64,000 nucleotides of DNA from Prochlorococcus sp. AG-402-K14. GTDB taxonomy: Bacteria > Cyanobacteriota > Cyanobacteriia > PCC-6307 > Cyanobiaceae. The notes below the pieces were generated by a model. That model did not search any database and had not been told where the DNA came from. It saw only the letters and a program-made list of their open reading frames with translations. Each line of letters starts with the position of its first letter. Position 1 is the first letter of the stretch. Location of the stretch: positions 62,001-126,000 of the forward strand of contig QCIG01000001.1 of NCBI GenBank assembly GCA_003216815.1, in the 5' to 3' direction. Both the position numbers and the translations under genes were made by a program. Below, piece by piece: positions 49,997 through 60,357 of the stretch.

Positions 49997-51400
49997 TTGA
50001 AAGAAGATCCATCGGTAACCGTAATAGGCGCTGGTCTCGCAGGTTCAGAAGCAGCATGGCAAATAGCACGTGCTGGAGTCAAAGTAACTCTCTTTGAAAT
50101 GCGACCAAAGAAGAAGTCTCCAGCTCACCACTCATCCGAATTCGCTGAACTTGTTTGCAGCAATAGCTTTGGAGCGCTTAGTAGTGATAGAGCTGCAGGA
50201 CTTTTACAAGAAGAGTTAAGAAATTTAAAATCTATTGTCATCGCAAAAGCTGATCAACACTCTGTCCCCGCAGGAGGAGCACTTGCAGTAGACAGAAGTC
50301 AATTCAGCCTATCAATCACAAATGAACTTTCCTCTCATCCCCTAATAAGAATCATTAGAGATGAATGTCCGTGCCTACCAAATGCTGAACAAATTACAAT
50401 TTTGGCTACAGGTCCTCTAACAAGCGAATCGCTAGCTGAAGACATCCAAAAATTTACAGGAGAACGTGAATGTCATTTTTTTGATGCGGCTAGTCCAATA
50501 ATTACTGGGGAAAGCATTGATTTTTCAACAGCATTTCGGGCTAGTAGATACGACAAAGGGGATGCTGATTACGTTAATTGCCCAATGAATGAAGAGTCGT
50601 ATCATAAATTTCACTCTGCGTTAATCAAAGCTGAGCAAGCTGAACTAAAGGATTTTGAAGAAGAATCAGCTCTTTTTTTTGAAGGCTGCCTTCCCATAGA
50701 AGAGCTTGCGAAAAGAGGCCTTGAAACTATGCGTTATGGCCCATTAAAGCCAATTGGCCTCTGGGATCCAAGATGGGGAGATGTAAACGACAAAAGCCTT
50801 CGAAGGCTGAAAAGAGCTCATGCTGTCGTTCAATTAAGACAAGAGGATAAAGCAGGTCAACTATGGAATCTCGTTGGTTTTCAAACAAATTTAAAATGGG
50901 GCGAACAAAAACGTGTATTCAGAATGATTCCTGGCTTGTCGAATGCAGAATTTATTCGCTTGGGAGTAATGCATAGAAATACTTTTCTTGAATCTCCAAA
51001 GCTATTAGAGCCAACACTTCAGTTCATAAATAGAAAAACTTTATTCGCTGCTGGACAGATCACAGGTACAGAGGGGTATGCTGCAGCAATAGCTGGAGGT
51101 TGGTTAGCAGGAACTAACGCAGCACTGTTGGTAAAGGGATTAAATACAATTACTTTGCCACCCTCTACCATGATTGGGGCATTGACAAACTTTGTCAGTA
51201 ATAGTCAAGAAAGCTTACGAGTTCAAAATAAAAAACACTTTCAACCTATGCCAGCTAATTTCGGATTACTGCCTGAACTCGAGAACAGAGTTAACAACAA
51301 ACGTGAAAGATACAAAAAATATAGAGATAGAGCTATGAGTCAAGTAAAGAAGTTAAGAGAAACATTATTAGATAAAAACTCTACTCAACCGCCCAATTAA
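49997..51400 (+). CDS. trmFO: methylenetetrahydrofolate-tRNA uracil-5 methyltransferase
   Basis: 467 residues from TTG. TrmFO uses FAD and methylene-tetrahydrofolate to make ribothymidine at tRNA position 54. The N-terminal dinucleotide fold is [20 protein letters not shown]; the family signatures [24 protein letters not shown]-like [20 protein letters not shown] and [20 protein letters not shown] follow. The length is normal for the family. It is 16 bases upstream of crtH and may share its transcript. Confidence 0.96.
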   Translation: MKEDPSVTVIGAGLAGSEAAWQIARAGVKVTLFEMRPKKKSPAHHSSEFAELVCSNSFGALSSDRAAGLLQEELRNLKSIVIAKADQHSVPAGGALAVDRSQFSLSITNELSSHPLIRIIRDECPCLPNAEQITILATGPLTSESLAEDIQKFTGERECHFFDAASPIITGESIDFSTAFRASRYDKGDADYVNCPMNEESYHKFHSALIKAEQAELKDFEEESALFFEGCLPIEELAKRGLETMRYGPLKPIGLWDPRWGDVNDKSLRRLKRAHAVVQLRQEDKAGQLWNLVGFQTNLKWGEQKRVFRMIPGLSNAEFIRLGVMHRNTFLESPKLLEPTLQFINRKTLFAAGQITGTEGYAAAIAGGWLAGTNAALLVKGLNTITLPPSTMIGALTNFVSNSQESLRVQNKKHFQPMPANFGLLPELENRVNNKRERYKKYRDRAMSQVKKLRETLLDKNSTQPPN

Positions 51401-51415
51401 AAAATTTCTTAAATC

Positions 51416-52978
51416 ATGGCTCAATTAACAAATAAAACTAAGGCTTCTTGTAAATGGGATTCAATAGTTATTGGTTCCGGTCTTGGTGGCTTAGTGACTG
51501 CAAGTCAACTTGCCAGCAAGGGTGCAAAAGTTCTTGTGCTAGAACAGTACAAAATTCCTGGTGGAAGTGGCGGTTCATTTAAAAGAAAAGGATTTACTTT
51601 TGATGTTGGAGCATCTATGATTTTCGGCTTTGGTAAGAAGGGGTACACTAATTTATTAACACGAGCTCTACAAGATGTTGGGCAAGAATGTGAAACAGTT
51701 CCTGACCCAACACAATTGGCATATCATCTACCTAATCATTTAGAAATCACAGTTGATAGAGATTATAAAAAATTCATTACTAAACTAATTGATTTATTTC
51801 CCCATGAAGAGAAAGGAATAAATCATTTCTACGAAACATGTTGGGATGTATTTAATTGTCTGAATTCGATGCCTTTACTTTCAATAGAGGATCCAGGTTA
51901 TCTAATGAAAGTTTTTTTCAAATCACCCTTATCATGCCTAGGGCTCGCAAGATGGTTACCAGTTAATGCCGGAGATGTTGCTAGACGACATATAAAAGAT
52001 CCCGCACTTTTAAAATTTATAGATATTGAATGTTTTTGCTGGTCAGTCATGCCCGCTGACTTAACACCAATGATAAATGCAGGAATGGTCTTTTCCGATA
52101 GACATTATGGGGGTATTAACTATCCCAAAGGAGGTGTTGGTATTATTGCAGAAAAATTAGTGAAAGGAATTGAAAATTTCAAAGGAGAAATTAGATATAA
52201 AGCTAAAGTTAAAAAAATAATTTTTGAGAACGGAAAGGCAATAGGTGTTTCATTGGATAATGGTGAAGAATTTTTTGGTAAAACAATAGTCTCTAATGCC
52301 ACAAGATGGGATACATTTGGTGGCCAAGGAATCAATGATCCACTTGTGGAGCCAGATAAAACTCCAACAACCGAGATAAAATGGAAAAATAGATACATAC
52401 CTTCGCCTTCATTTTTATCTCTTCATTTGGGAGTAGGGAAAGACTTTATTCCTGCTAATACAGATTGCCATCACTTACTTCTCGATACTTGGGAAGAAAT
52501 GGAACATGAACAAGGAGTTACTTTTCTATCAATCCCAACTCTATTAGATCCATCATTAGCACCTTCAGATAGCCACATTGTTCATGCCTTTACGCCTTCT
52601 TCAATGGATTGTTGGGAGGGCTTAAGCAACAAAGAATATCTTGACAAGAAAAAAGAAGATGGAGATAAACTTATATCAAAGTTAGAAAAATTATTTCCAA
52701 ATCTTAGTCAAAATATTTTACACAAGGAAATAGGTAGTCCAAGAACACATAAAAGGTTTCTTGCTAGAAACAAAGGCAGTTATGGGCCAATACCTTCAAT
52801 GAGATTACCTGGTCTTCTTCCTATGCCATTTAATACTACAAAGATAAAAGGACTCTATTGTGTTGGTGATTCTTCTTTCCCTGGTCAAGGATTAAATGCA
52901 GTGGCCTTTAGCGGCTATGCATGTGCTCACAAAATAGGTGCAAAACTTGGACTTAACAAATGGGAACTTCCTAAATAA
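51416..52978 (+). CDS. crtH: prolycopene/carotenoid cis-trans isomerase
   Basis: 520 residues. CrtH (CRTISO) converts poly-cis lycopene to the all-trans form for carotenoid synthesis. The FAD fold is VIGSGLGGLVTASQLASKGA with the GGSGGSFKRKGFTFDVGASM region, and the typical C-terminus is GLYCVGDSSFPGQGLNAVAF-SG. The family is close to phytoene desaturases; the CVGDSSFPGQG form favours the isomerase. Downstream of trmFO by 16 bases. Confidence 0.85.
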   Translation: MAQLTNKTKASCKWDSIVIGSGLGGLVTASQLASKGAKVLVLEQYKIPGGSGGSFKRKGFTFDVGASMIFGFGKKGYTNLLTRALQDVGQECETVPDPTQLAYHLPNHLEITVDRDYKKFITKLIDLFPHEEKGINHFYETCWDVFNCLNSMPLLSIEDPGYLMKVFFKSPLSCLGLARWLPVNAGDVARRHIKDPALLKFIDIECFCWSVMPADLTPMINAGMVFSDRHYGGINYPKGGVGIIAEKLVKGIENFKGEIRYKAKVKKIIFENGKAIGVSLDNGEEFFGKTIVSNATRWDTFGGQGINDPLVEPDKTPTTEIKWKNRYIPSPSFLSLHLGVGKDFIPANTDCHHLLLDTWEEMEHEQGVTFLSIPTLLDPSLAPSDSHIVHAFTPSSMDCWEGLSNKEYLDKKKEDGDKLISKLEKLFPNLSQNILHKEIGSPRTHKRFLARNKGSYGPIPSMRLPGLLPMPFNTTKIKGLYCVGDSSFPGQGLNAVAFSGYACAHKIGAKLGLNKWELPK

Positions 52979-53000
52979 ATTATCAAAAACCTACCAAAAG

Positions 53001-53765
53001 CTACGAAGGCAAGTTATCAAGACTAAATCTATACCCCTGCTGGCGAACAGTTGTAATTCCTCCGCCATCACCAAGACCTGCTTGTTCTAGTTTTCTTCTA
53101 AGCGTTAAAACCTGAGTATCTACAGATCGAGGACCACCACTAAATGGAGGCCAAGCCATGCGAAGTAGCTCATGTCTGCTTCTTACCATGCCAGGAGGCA
53201 TCAACAAAGCACACAACAAAGCGAATTCCCTTGGACTTAATTCTACGGGTTTCTCTCTTAATGTAACCTGCCTGAGAAGAAGGTGAACTTCCAAAGGTCC
53301 TACAGCAACACGTTCCTGCAAACCAATCCTTCCTCTTTTCAGCAAAGTCCTGCAACGAGCAGCTAATTCCTCTAGGCCGAAAGGTTTCCTTAAAACATCA
53401 TCAGCACCATCGTCTAAAAGACCCACGACCGGTTCAACTCCAGTTCTTGCTGTTAAAACAATCACCGAACAACCCAATTGTTGTGAAAGTCGAAGCGCCG
53501 AGCTCTTTTCTAACAATTCAGCACTTACTAACAAATCTGGTGATTGATCACGACAAAGGTCTACTGCTTCCTCAGCTGAACCTACGGCGGCGGCGAGTTG
53601 GCCATCCTGCCTAAGCCTTTGAACCAAAACTGTTCTGAGGGTTGGATGTGGCTCGACCACAAGCACCTTGGAAGGCGATTGTGTGGTCGCTTGAATAGGA
53701 GAAGAACCTGATGAGGATCCTTGAATTTGCTCAGTAGCAAGCTGATCTGCAGGTATTAATGTCAC
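53001..53765 (-). CDS. OmpR-type response regulator with atypical receiver
   Basis: 254 residues: a variable N-terminus, a receiver domain (about 33-145) and a winged-helix DNA-binding domain (about 152-252; ELSPREFALLCALL, RSVDTQVLTLRRKLEQ, TVRQQGYRF). The receiver keeps LTAR (T105) and K127 (RKPFG), but the phospho-acceptor Asp is Ser 81 (PDLLVSAEL) and the acidic pocket is reduced to VEPHP. It is thus unlikely to be controlled by normal phosphorylation. GC is about 50%, far above neighbours. Convergent with crtH. Confidence 0.85.
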   Translation of the reverse strand: MTLIPADQLATEQIQGSSSGSSPIQATTQSPSKVLVVEPHPTLRTVLVQRLRQDGQLAAAVGSAEEAVDLCRDQSPDLLVSAELLEKSSALRLSQQLGCSVIVLTARTGVEPVVGLLDDGADDVLRKPFGLEELAARCRTLLKRGRIGLQERVAVGPLEVHLLLRQVTLREKPVELSPREFALLCALLMPPGMVRSRHELLRMAWPPFSGGPRSVDTQVLTLRRKLEQAGLGDGGGITTVRQQGYRFSLDNLPS

Positions 53766-53853
53766 AAGCCAGAAAAGTAGACCCTTAGACTAGAGGAGAT
53801 ATTAAAGCAAACTGTTCACTGACTACCAAGAATAGTCCGTGTCTTAGCAAACC

Positions 53854-54120
53854 ATGACATCTTTTGATGCTCCAGAAACAATCAAACACTTCCAATCAAT
53901 TTGTGATGCCTGTCAAGAACTAACAAGTCGTTACCACAGCCCCTCTGAACTCAGGATTTATGCTGATGGATATTTGCATTCTCTTAGGAATTGCAAGAGT
54001 TTAGGGCCTAGAGATCAAGAGAGGTTAGAGGCATTAATTGATAGATGGATCATGGATCCATCAAGTTTTATTGGTCCTGATGGGGATATTAATAACCTCT
54101 TTTTTCAAAGGGAAAACTAA
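53854..54120 (+). CDS. conserved cyanobacterial hypothetical protein
   Basis: 88 residues, helical: SICDACQELTSRYHSPSELR, YADGYLHSLRNCKSLGPRDQ, LIDRWIMDPSSFIGPDGD. There is no membrane segment. The wording is strongly conserved-looking (cyanobacterial core type), but the function is unknown. Divergent from the response regulator. Confidence 0.7.
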   Translation: MTSFDAPETIKHFQSICDACQELTSRYHSPSELRIYADGYLHSLRNCKSLGPRDQERLEALIDRWIMDPSSFIGPDGDINNLFFQREN

Positions 54121-54154
54121 CTAATAAGTAAAAAAGTAACAAGTTAGTAACAGG

Positions 54155-54478
54155 TTATGAAGCTAGTGCAATTTCTAGTTTTTCTTTCAATTCCCCAGCG
54201 TTATACATGCTTATTAATATGTCTGACCCTCCAATAAATTCTCCTTTTACGTAAACCTGGGGTATTGTTGGCCAGTTTGAATATTCTTTTATTCCCTCTC
54301 GAATGTCCATATCTGAAAGCACGTCAAAAGTTTCGAAGCTCATTCCTAATGAATTTAGAATTTGAACAACATTATTAGAGAAACCACATTGTGGCATCAA
54401 CTTATTGCCTTTCATGAAAACAAATATTGGTTTTGAATTAATTAAAAGTTCAATTTTCGAACGGGTGTTGGAATCCAT
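54155..54478 (-). CDS. grxD: monothiol glutaredoxin (Grx4 type)
   Basis: 107 residues with the monothiol CGFS site at residues 31-34 (PQCGFSNNVV), WPTIPQVYVKGEFIGGSDIL (glutathione-binding loop) and the expected length. These glutaredoxins carry [2Fe-2S] clusters with glutathione and pair with BolA proteins in iron trafficking. It follows bolA by 11 bases. Confidence 0.95.
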   Translation of the reverse strand: MDSNTRSKIELLINSKPIFVFMKGNKLMPQCGFSNNVVQILNSLGMSFETFDVLSDMDIREGIKEYSNWPTIPQVYVKGEFIGGSDILISMYNAGELKEKLEIALAS

Positions 54479-54489
54479 GATGGAAAAAT

Positions 54490-54726
54490 TTAATTAGGGG
54501 TTGAGGTTTTCAGGGCCAAAGCGTGAATTGTTTCAGTTTTCAATTCATTTTTTAAAGCACCATAAACAAGTTGATGTTGCTGGACAAGAGATAAACCAGA
54601 GAACTTGTTAGATACCACATTGACCTCAAGATGATCCCCCCCTCCCAAATCTTTTACATCTATTTGAGCATCTGGAAGTGATTGCTTTATCAGAAGTGTA
54701 ACTTCTTCGGTTGTAATCATTTTCAA
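54490..54726 (-). CDS. bolA: BolA-family protein
   Basis: 78 residues, the normal length. It has [20 protein letters not shown] then [13 protein letters not shown] and a conserved final helix; the His residues of HLEV and QQHQLVY can complete a Grx-BolA [2Fe-2S] cluster. Upstream partner of grxD. Confidence 0.92.
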   Translation of the reverse strand: MKMITTEEVTLLIKQSLPDAQIDVKDLGGGDHLEVNVVSNKFSGLSLVQQHQLVYGALKNELKTETIHALALKTSTPN

Positions 54727-54803
54727 ATAAGGAATTAAGGTGAATTAATGAAAAATAAATTTTTAAATGACTGCTAAGGAATAAATGAATTTACTTGATC
54801 ATA

Positions 54804-55496
54804 TTATCGTCGACCAACAGCTAACAAAGCCGATTGTTCAGCAGAGCGCATACTTTTAGAGAGTTCAAGATTAAAATCATCTGTTGATTGAGTAAAATCA
54901 TTGGTAATAATTATTGGTTTAGAAAAACAAATTGAGGCTGAACCCCAAAACTTTGGAATAATTTCACTATAGGCTAAACCAACTGGGACAATATTCACTT
55001 CTAATCCCTTACTCGCAGCAAGTTGAGCCAACCGAATTAATCCTTTCTTAAGCTTTACAGGTTCACTACTTCTATTAATCTTACCTTCTGGAAATACAAC
55101 CAATTGCTGTCGCGATATCAATAAATCCACTGCATATCTAAGAGTAGTTAAAGAAGGTCTTCCTTGATCAATAGGGAAACAACCTAACCTGTTTAAGAAC
55201 CATCCTTGTAAACCTTTCATCTCTGACCTGGTGACCATATATCTACAATCTCTATTGGTAATTCTTCTACCAGCTGCCATGGTCAACATCAAAGCATCCC
55301 ATCTAGATCTATGAGTAGGAGCGAGAACAACAGAACCTTTCAAAGGTAAATTTTCAGAGCCAATAACTATTCTTCTCCGAAAAAAGCAATTCAAAGCAAT
55401 ATCTTGAGTCGAAACCATTGCCAAACGACTCCAGAGGGGATCAACACCAAGACATATTTTTTTTTCTCTCTGAAGAAGGGGCAAAGAAACCCTCAT
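54804..55496 (-). CDS. plsC: 1-acyl-glycerol-3-phosphate acyltransferase (PlsC-like)
   Basis: 230 residues. HRSRWD (HX4D, residues 62-67) is the catalytic motif and FPEG (135-138) binds the phosphate of lysophosphatidate; IVPVGLAY is the last motif. Step two of phospholipid synthesis at the membrane. The substrate in this organism is inferred from the family. Divergent from pdxJ. Confidence 0.88.
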   Translation of the reverse strand: MRVSLPLLQREKKICLGVDPLWSRLAMVSTQDIALNCFFRRRIVIGSENLPLKGSVVLAPTHRSRWDALMLTMAAGRRITNRDCRYMVTRSEMKGLQGWFLNRLGCFPIDQGRPSLTTLRYAVDLLISRQQLVVFPEGKINRSSEPVKLKKGLIRLAQLAASKGLEVNIVPVGLAYSEIIPKFWGSASICFSKPIIITNDFTQSTDDFNLELSKSMRSAEQSALLAVGRR

Positions 55497-55622
55497 TAAT
55501 CATCCTTATAATGAAGTTAACGCCGAAAGCTTTATTATTTACTCTTGCACTGGGCAGTTACTCCAGCGGCTAAACCTAATTATGCTTTTGATGCATACAA
55601 TCCAAGTATATTTTTAATTTTC

Positions 55623-56360
55623 ATGGCAAGCCTTGGCGTAAACATTGATCACATAGCAAATGTCCGAGAAGCTCGTAAGACATTTGAACCAGACCCAGTA
55701 ACAATGGTGCTTTTGGCAGAATTAGGGGGAGCTGATGGAATAACAGTTCACCTAAGAGAAGATAGAAGGCATATTCAAGATAGAGATCTAAATCTTTTAA
55801 AAGAAACCGTAAATACTCGTCTAAACCTCGAAATGGCTGCCACTGAAGAAATGACAGCGATAGCACTTAATACCAAGCCAGATATGGTTACACTAGTACC
55901 AGAGAAGAGAGAAGAAGTCACTACAGAAGGAGGACTTGATGTTATAAAACACAAAGAAAAATTAAAAGAAATAATTCAACGCCTCTCAGAAAAATCTATT
56001 CCAGTAAGTCTTTTTGTAGATCCAGTACAGGAGCAATTGGAAAACTGTGCAGAGATCAAGGCAGCATGGATAGAACTACATACAGGTAAATATGCAATTA
56101 CAAAAAACAAAGCAAGAGCATTGGAATTATCCATTCTTAAAGAAAGCACAGCGAAAGCAAAATCCTATGGACTTAGAGTAAATGCAGGGCATGGACTGAC
56201 ATATCAAAACGTCGAAGCCATTGCAGCTATTGATGGGATTGAAGAATTAAATATTGGCCATACAATTATTTCTAGAGCCCTTTCAGTAGGCCTATCTCAA
56301 GCAGTAAAAGAAATGAAAAACCTAATCATCCATCCAAGGAAAGACAACTTCTTAATTTAA
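55623..56360 (+). CDS. pdxJ: pyridoxine 5'-phosphate synthase
   Basis: 245 residues from the ATG at 55623, chosen because [20 protein letters not shown] is the conserved start of PdxJ (the frame is open from 55545). PdxJ condenses 1-deoxyxylulose-5-phosphate with aminoacetone phosphate to vitamin B6. [14 protein letters not shown] and [12 protein letters not shown] are intact active-site motifs; TIM barrel. Confidence 0.96.
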   Translation: MASLGVNIDHIANVREARKTFEPDPVTMVLLAELGGADGITVHLREDRRHIQDRDLNLLKETVNTRLNLEMAATEEMTAIALNTKPDMVTLVPEKREEVTTEGGLDVIKHKEKLKEIIQRLSEKSIPVSLFVDPVQEQLENCAEIKAAWIELHTGKYAITKNKARALELSILKESTAKAKSYGLRVNAGHGLTYQNVEAIAAIDGIEELNIGHTIISRALSVGLSQAVKEMKNLIIHPRKDNFLI

Positions 56361-56387
56361 AAATATCTTTAAATCGCATTTTGATCC

Positions 56388-59300
56388 TTGCTAACAATTT
56401 ATCGAAGTAATAAAGCTGAATGGTTAGTAGAGATACTGGGACAGGAACTCCGATTAAATCCTCCTGAAATAACAGAAGAAGTTAACATTATTGTAAGTAC
56501 ATGGCCCTCAAGCAGATGGCTGAGTGAAAAACTTTCAATTATTAATGATATCAATGCATTAGTTAAATACCCTTTCCCCGGTACATATTTAAAAAGGTTA
56601 GTAAAGAAATTTATTGGTATTGATCCCAATGAAAAAGATCCATGGGAAAAGCATAATCTTGTTTGGAATATTTTAGAATTATTACCAGAATTAATCAAAA
56701 AAGAAGAAGCTCAGATAATTAAATCATGGTGCAAAAAAAACAAGGTCGAAAATGAACATATCAATCTAGATTCATGGGATCTTGCGAATCATATTGCAGA
56801 GATATTTGATGATTACATACTTTATAGACCTGAAGTTATAAAACAATGGCTAATCAAGAACAAAAAAAAAGCTTCGAGTGACATTAGTGTTAATAAGAAT
56901 GTTCTTTGGCAAGAAATACTATTCAACTTATTACATGAAAAGATAAATAAAGACCCCTTCTGCATCCAAGTAGAAAAAGCTATTGAAGTTTTAAAGAAAG
57001 CTGATATTTCTAAACTAGATTATCCAAAAAATCTATATATCTATGGACTTAGCAGTCTGGCACCACTGCAAATAGATTTAATACAGGCATTCTCAAAAGT
57101 AATAAATATAAAAATTTATCTGATTTCTCCATGCAATGATCTTTGGCAAAGATGTGAAGCAAGAAGACTACAATTTAGAAACGCATGGAATACACCTCCT
57201 GACAGGCAATGGTTACTAGAATCTCCAAGACTTGAGGCTTTCCTAGGAAGGATGGGGGCCGAATTCCAACAGTTGCTTGAGGGAAGTGGGGAATATCAAT
57301 TAGGTGACAGAAATGAAGAAGATATTTTTTCTCTTACAGCAGATATCGCTGCTAATAAAGGAAATAAACCAAATATCTTAGAACAACTACAACAAGAATT
57401 ATTATCCACAAAAAGTGAAACTATTTTAACTAAGGAAAAATCTGACAAATCACTACTTTTCCTTAAATCTCCAGGAAAGTATCGGCAAGTAGAATTAATA
57501 CGAGACCATATCTTACAGCTCTTCGCTAAGAATAAGAAGCTACAACCCAGAGATGTTTTAATAATGACACCTCAAATTGATAGTTATGCACCAATATTTG
57601 CCTCAGTATTTAACAATTTAAATCATGATACAACTAAGTTACCCTGGGTGATTACAGACAGAAGTCAAGAGGAGAAAGTTGGTTTAATACATTTTGTGTT
57701 ATACCTATTAGAGATTTCAGCATCTCGTCTAACCGCCTCAATTTTTGAACTCCTTTTAACTAATCCAGCATTACAAAAGCAACAGAGAATAAGTATTGAA
57801 GAGGTGAGTGACATAACCAGAGGTCTTCAATCTGCTGGGTTTACTTGGGGACTTGATTCTTCAGAAAGATTTGGAGAAGAAACTCATAGCCTATGTTGGT
57901 GTCTAGAGAGGTTTCTTCTCGGTCTTGTTCTACCGGACGATCCAATAAATGGTGTAAAAAATATCTCTCCATATTCCGAGAATATTTCAAATACAGAGTT
58001 TATAAAAGCTTGGAGTACTCTCTCAAAACTTTGCAATTATATCGATGAGATTCGAAGTAAACGTTCATGTAGAGAATGGATAAAACTTATAACATCACTT
58101 ATTAATGATTTATTTGGAGATGGTGGTGAATGGGCTTGGGAAGCACAACAACTACTAACTATTGTTAACAATTGGGGGCTCATAACTGTCAATTGTGAAC
58201 TAGAAATTGATTGTTTAGTGGTCAAAGACATAATTTCAAAAGCATTAAGTTCTACAAATGGAAAATTTGGTCATAGAACAGGGAAGATCACAATCAGTGC
58301 ATTAGAACCGATGAGAGCAATCCCTCATGAAATCATCATCGTCATGGGACTAGATAGTAGAACTTTCCCAAGAATAGATAATAGAAGAAGTTTTAATCTC
58401 CTAGAAAGGAAAAAAGAACTTGGAGACCCTAACCAATATGACAAAGACCGTTACTCATTGCTAGAAGCTTTAATCTCAACTCGACAAAATCTTTTGCTTT
58501 CTTGGAATTCAAAAGATGAAAAGACAGGTGAAGATCTTGCCCCCCCAAGTCCTATTCAACAATGGCTGAATTACTTAAAAATCAAATTAGGTCCCAATGC
58601 ATTTGAAGATATTCTTATTGAGCCACCAGCGAATCCTCTTGATCAAAGCAATTTTATAAAAACCGACAATTCGCAAATCATGAGTTGTGATAGGAAAAAT
58701 CTAGAAGCGAGAGAATGGCTTGAAAAATCAATACAAATCAAAAATGTCTCACCAATATTGCCAATAAATTGGGAAGAGCCAAAAGGAAGCAAATTAAATT
58801 CATATTCCTTCGAGAAAACAAAAGAATGGTTACTGAATCCACAAATAACTTGGTTGAAAGAGAACGAAATCCAATCAAAAGAATTTGTCAATCTTATTGA
58901 AGATAATGACTTGCTGGAGCTTTCAGAGTTAGATAGATATAAACTTCTTAAACATCGACTAGAAAATAGTGATATTAGAAAAATTAAGGAAATAAAAGAT
59001 AAAAAAAATTATTGGGAAGAAAACTTTGCGGGTAAGGGTATTTTCCCTCTCAAAGCCTCCGGATTAATAGAGGAATTTCTTCTTGAGGAGCGGTGGAATA
59101 ATTTAATATCAGCAATTCATGCTAACGGTGAAATAACTAAAAAAAGTATTGAGATGGAAGAGTTAGAGGGTGAATTTTACTTTGGAGGGAATAATTTAAT
59201 ACTTATTGAAGTTGGAATTTTAAAATATAAAACACTTATGAATGGATGGCTAAATCATTTATATTTATCCGCAAATAGTTCATTTAATTCTAAGACTTTG

Positions 59301-59681
59301 ATAATATCTAAAAAAAAGGATTATAGTAATAAAATCAACTTCGAAGTTACCAAGGAAATATTACCAATTAACACTCAAGAAGCGCTTGAAACCCTCAGAG
59401 AAATCAGTCTAATAGCAGCCGAGGGAAGAAAAAATTGTTGGCCCATACCACCAGAAAGTGGTCTAGCCTATGCCCTAGCAATAAACGAACAGAATAAGAA
59501 CGAGCAAGATTTATTTCGAAAAAAATGGGAAGGTGATTTATATATTAAAGGTGAAAGAGAGGCTTTGTCGATGGAGCTTTGCTTTGGCAAGGAGTGTAAA
59601 TCTTCTACACTTTTAGACGATGAATCATTTAATGATGTATTAATGAGTCTATATAAACCAATTCTAAAAAATACAAACTAA
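56388..59681 (+). CDS. recC: exodeoxyribonuclease V, gamma subunit
   Basis: 1097 residues from TTG, near the E. coli RecC length (1122). RecC holds the inactive helicase and nuclease-like folds that read Chi in RecBCD, the enzyme that resects DNA ends for RecA. Conserved parts include LNPPEITEEVNIIVSTWPSS, RCEARRLQFRNAWN, and IPHEIIIVMGLDSRTFPRID followed by DRYSLLEALISTR. A 20-base gap precedes a small methyltransferase gene, then recB. Confidence 0.93.
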   Translation: MLTIYRSNKAEWLVEILGQELRLNPPEITEEVNIIVSTWPSSRWLSEKLSIINDINALVKYPFPGTYLKRLVKKFIGIDPNEKDPWEKHNLVWNILELLPELIKKEEAQIIKSWCKKNKVENEHINLDSWDLANHIAEIFDDYILYRPEVIKQWLIKNKKKASSDISVNKNVLWQEILFNLLHEKINKDPFCIQVEKAIEVLKKADISKLDYPKNLYIYGLSSLAPLQIDLIQAFSKVINIKIYLISPCNDLWQRCEARRLQFRNAWNTPPDRQWLLESPRLEAFLGRMGAEFQQLLEGSGEYQLGDRNEEDIFSLTADIAANKGNKPNILEQLQQELLSTKSETILTKEKSDKSLLFLKSPGKYRQVELIRDHILQLFAKNKKLQPRDVLIMTPQIDSYAPIFASVFNNLNHDTTKLPWVITDRSQEEKVGLIHFVLYLLEISASRLTASIFELLLTNPALQKQQRISIEEVSDITRGLQSAGFTWGLDSSERFGEETHSLCWCLERFLLGLVLPDDPINGVKNISPYSENISNTEFIKAWSTLSKLCNYIDEIRSKRSCREWIKLITSLINDLFGDGGEWAWEAQQLLTIVNNWGLITVNCELEIDCLVVKDIISKALSSTNGKFGHRTGKITISALEPMRAIPHEIIIVMGLDSRTFPRIDNRRSFNLLERKKELGDPNQYDKDRYSLLEALISTRQNLLLSWNSKDEKTGEDLAPPSPIQQWLNYLKIKLGPNAFEDILIEPPANPLDQSNFIKTDNSQIMSCDRKNLEAREWLEKSIQIKNVSPILPINWEEPKGSKLNSYSFEKTKEWLLNPQITWLKENEIQSKEFVNLIEDNDLLELSELDRYKLLKHRLENSDIRKIKEIKDKKNYWEENFAGKGIFPLKASGLIEEFLLEERWNNLISAIHANGEITKKSIEMEELEGEFYFGGNNLILIEVGILKYKTLMNGWLNHLYLSANSSFNSKTLIISKKKDYSNKINFEVTKEILPINTQEALETLREISLIAAEGRKNCWPIPPESGLAYALAINEQNKNEQDLFRKKWEGDLYIKGEREALSMELCFGKECKSSTLLDDESFNDVLMSLYKPILKNTN

Positions 59682-59701
59682 TCTAATTATTAAATCTAAA
59701 A

Positions 59702-60259
59702 ATGAAACCAGGTAAAAACAAACTCTTTAAGAAAATTAAGGCTAATTTCTCAAGGTGGGGATTTAGCAAGAATGGGCTATTACTAAATTCCAAGGGAGAA
59801 TGGTATTTGTGTTGTCAGATATTACTAATCCTGTTACATCTAACACCTCCCTACCCAAAGATAGAAAATATACCATTTTTAATAAATATTTTTCATATTA
59901 TTATTGGATTAACAATTTCAATTCAGGGTCTACTTACTACCCTACAAGCCTTTATAGATTTGGGAAATAATCTTACACCGCTTCCTTATCCAATGGATGA
60001 TTCAAATCTTATAAAAAATAATTCATACCAAGAGACTCGACATCCACTTTATAAGGGATTATTACTTATTTCATTAGGAATATGTATTTTTTCATTAAGT
60101 CTAATACATCTATTTCTACTTATATTGTTAGCTTACAATTTAAAAACAAAAGCTATAAAAGAAGAAGAAAGATTAAAAATTAAATTTCCTGAATACAAAA
60201 AATACATCGAAGAAGTACCAGCTATTATAAGAAATATAAAGTATTTAGATTGGAGATAA
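59702..60259 (+). CDS. membrane methyltransferase (isoprenylcysteine/phospholipid type)
   Basis: 185 residues with three or four helices and the C-terminal SAM-binding pair ETRHPLYKGL and EEERLKIKFPEYKKYIEEVP, typical of the isoprenylcysteine carboxyl and phospholipid methyltransferase family. The acceptor cannot be told from sequence. It separates recC from recB and probably shares their transcript. Confidence 0.82.
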   Translation: MKPGKNKLFKKIKANFSRWGFSKNGLLLNSKGEWYLCCQILLILLHLTPPYPKIENIPFLINIFHIIIGLTISIQGLLTTLQAFIDLGNNLTPLPYPMDDSNLIKNNSYQETRHPLYKGLLLISLGICIFSLSLIHLFLLILLAYNLKTKAIKEEERLKIKFPEYKKYIEEVPAIIRNIKYLDWR

Positions 60260-60357
60260 TAGAATGTTAATTACAAAAGATTTCAAATATATAAATCAAA
60301 GAATATTAAAGAAATCATTCTTTAGTAATTATTTTATTTTTTAACCATGAGATAATT

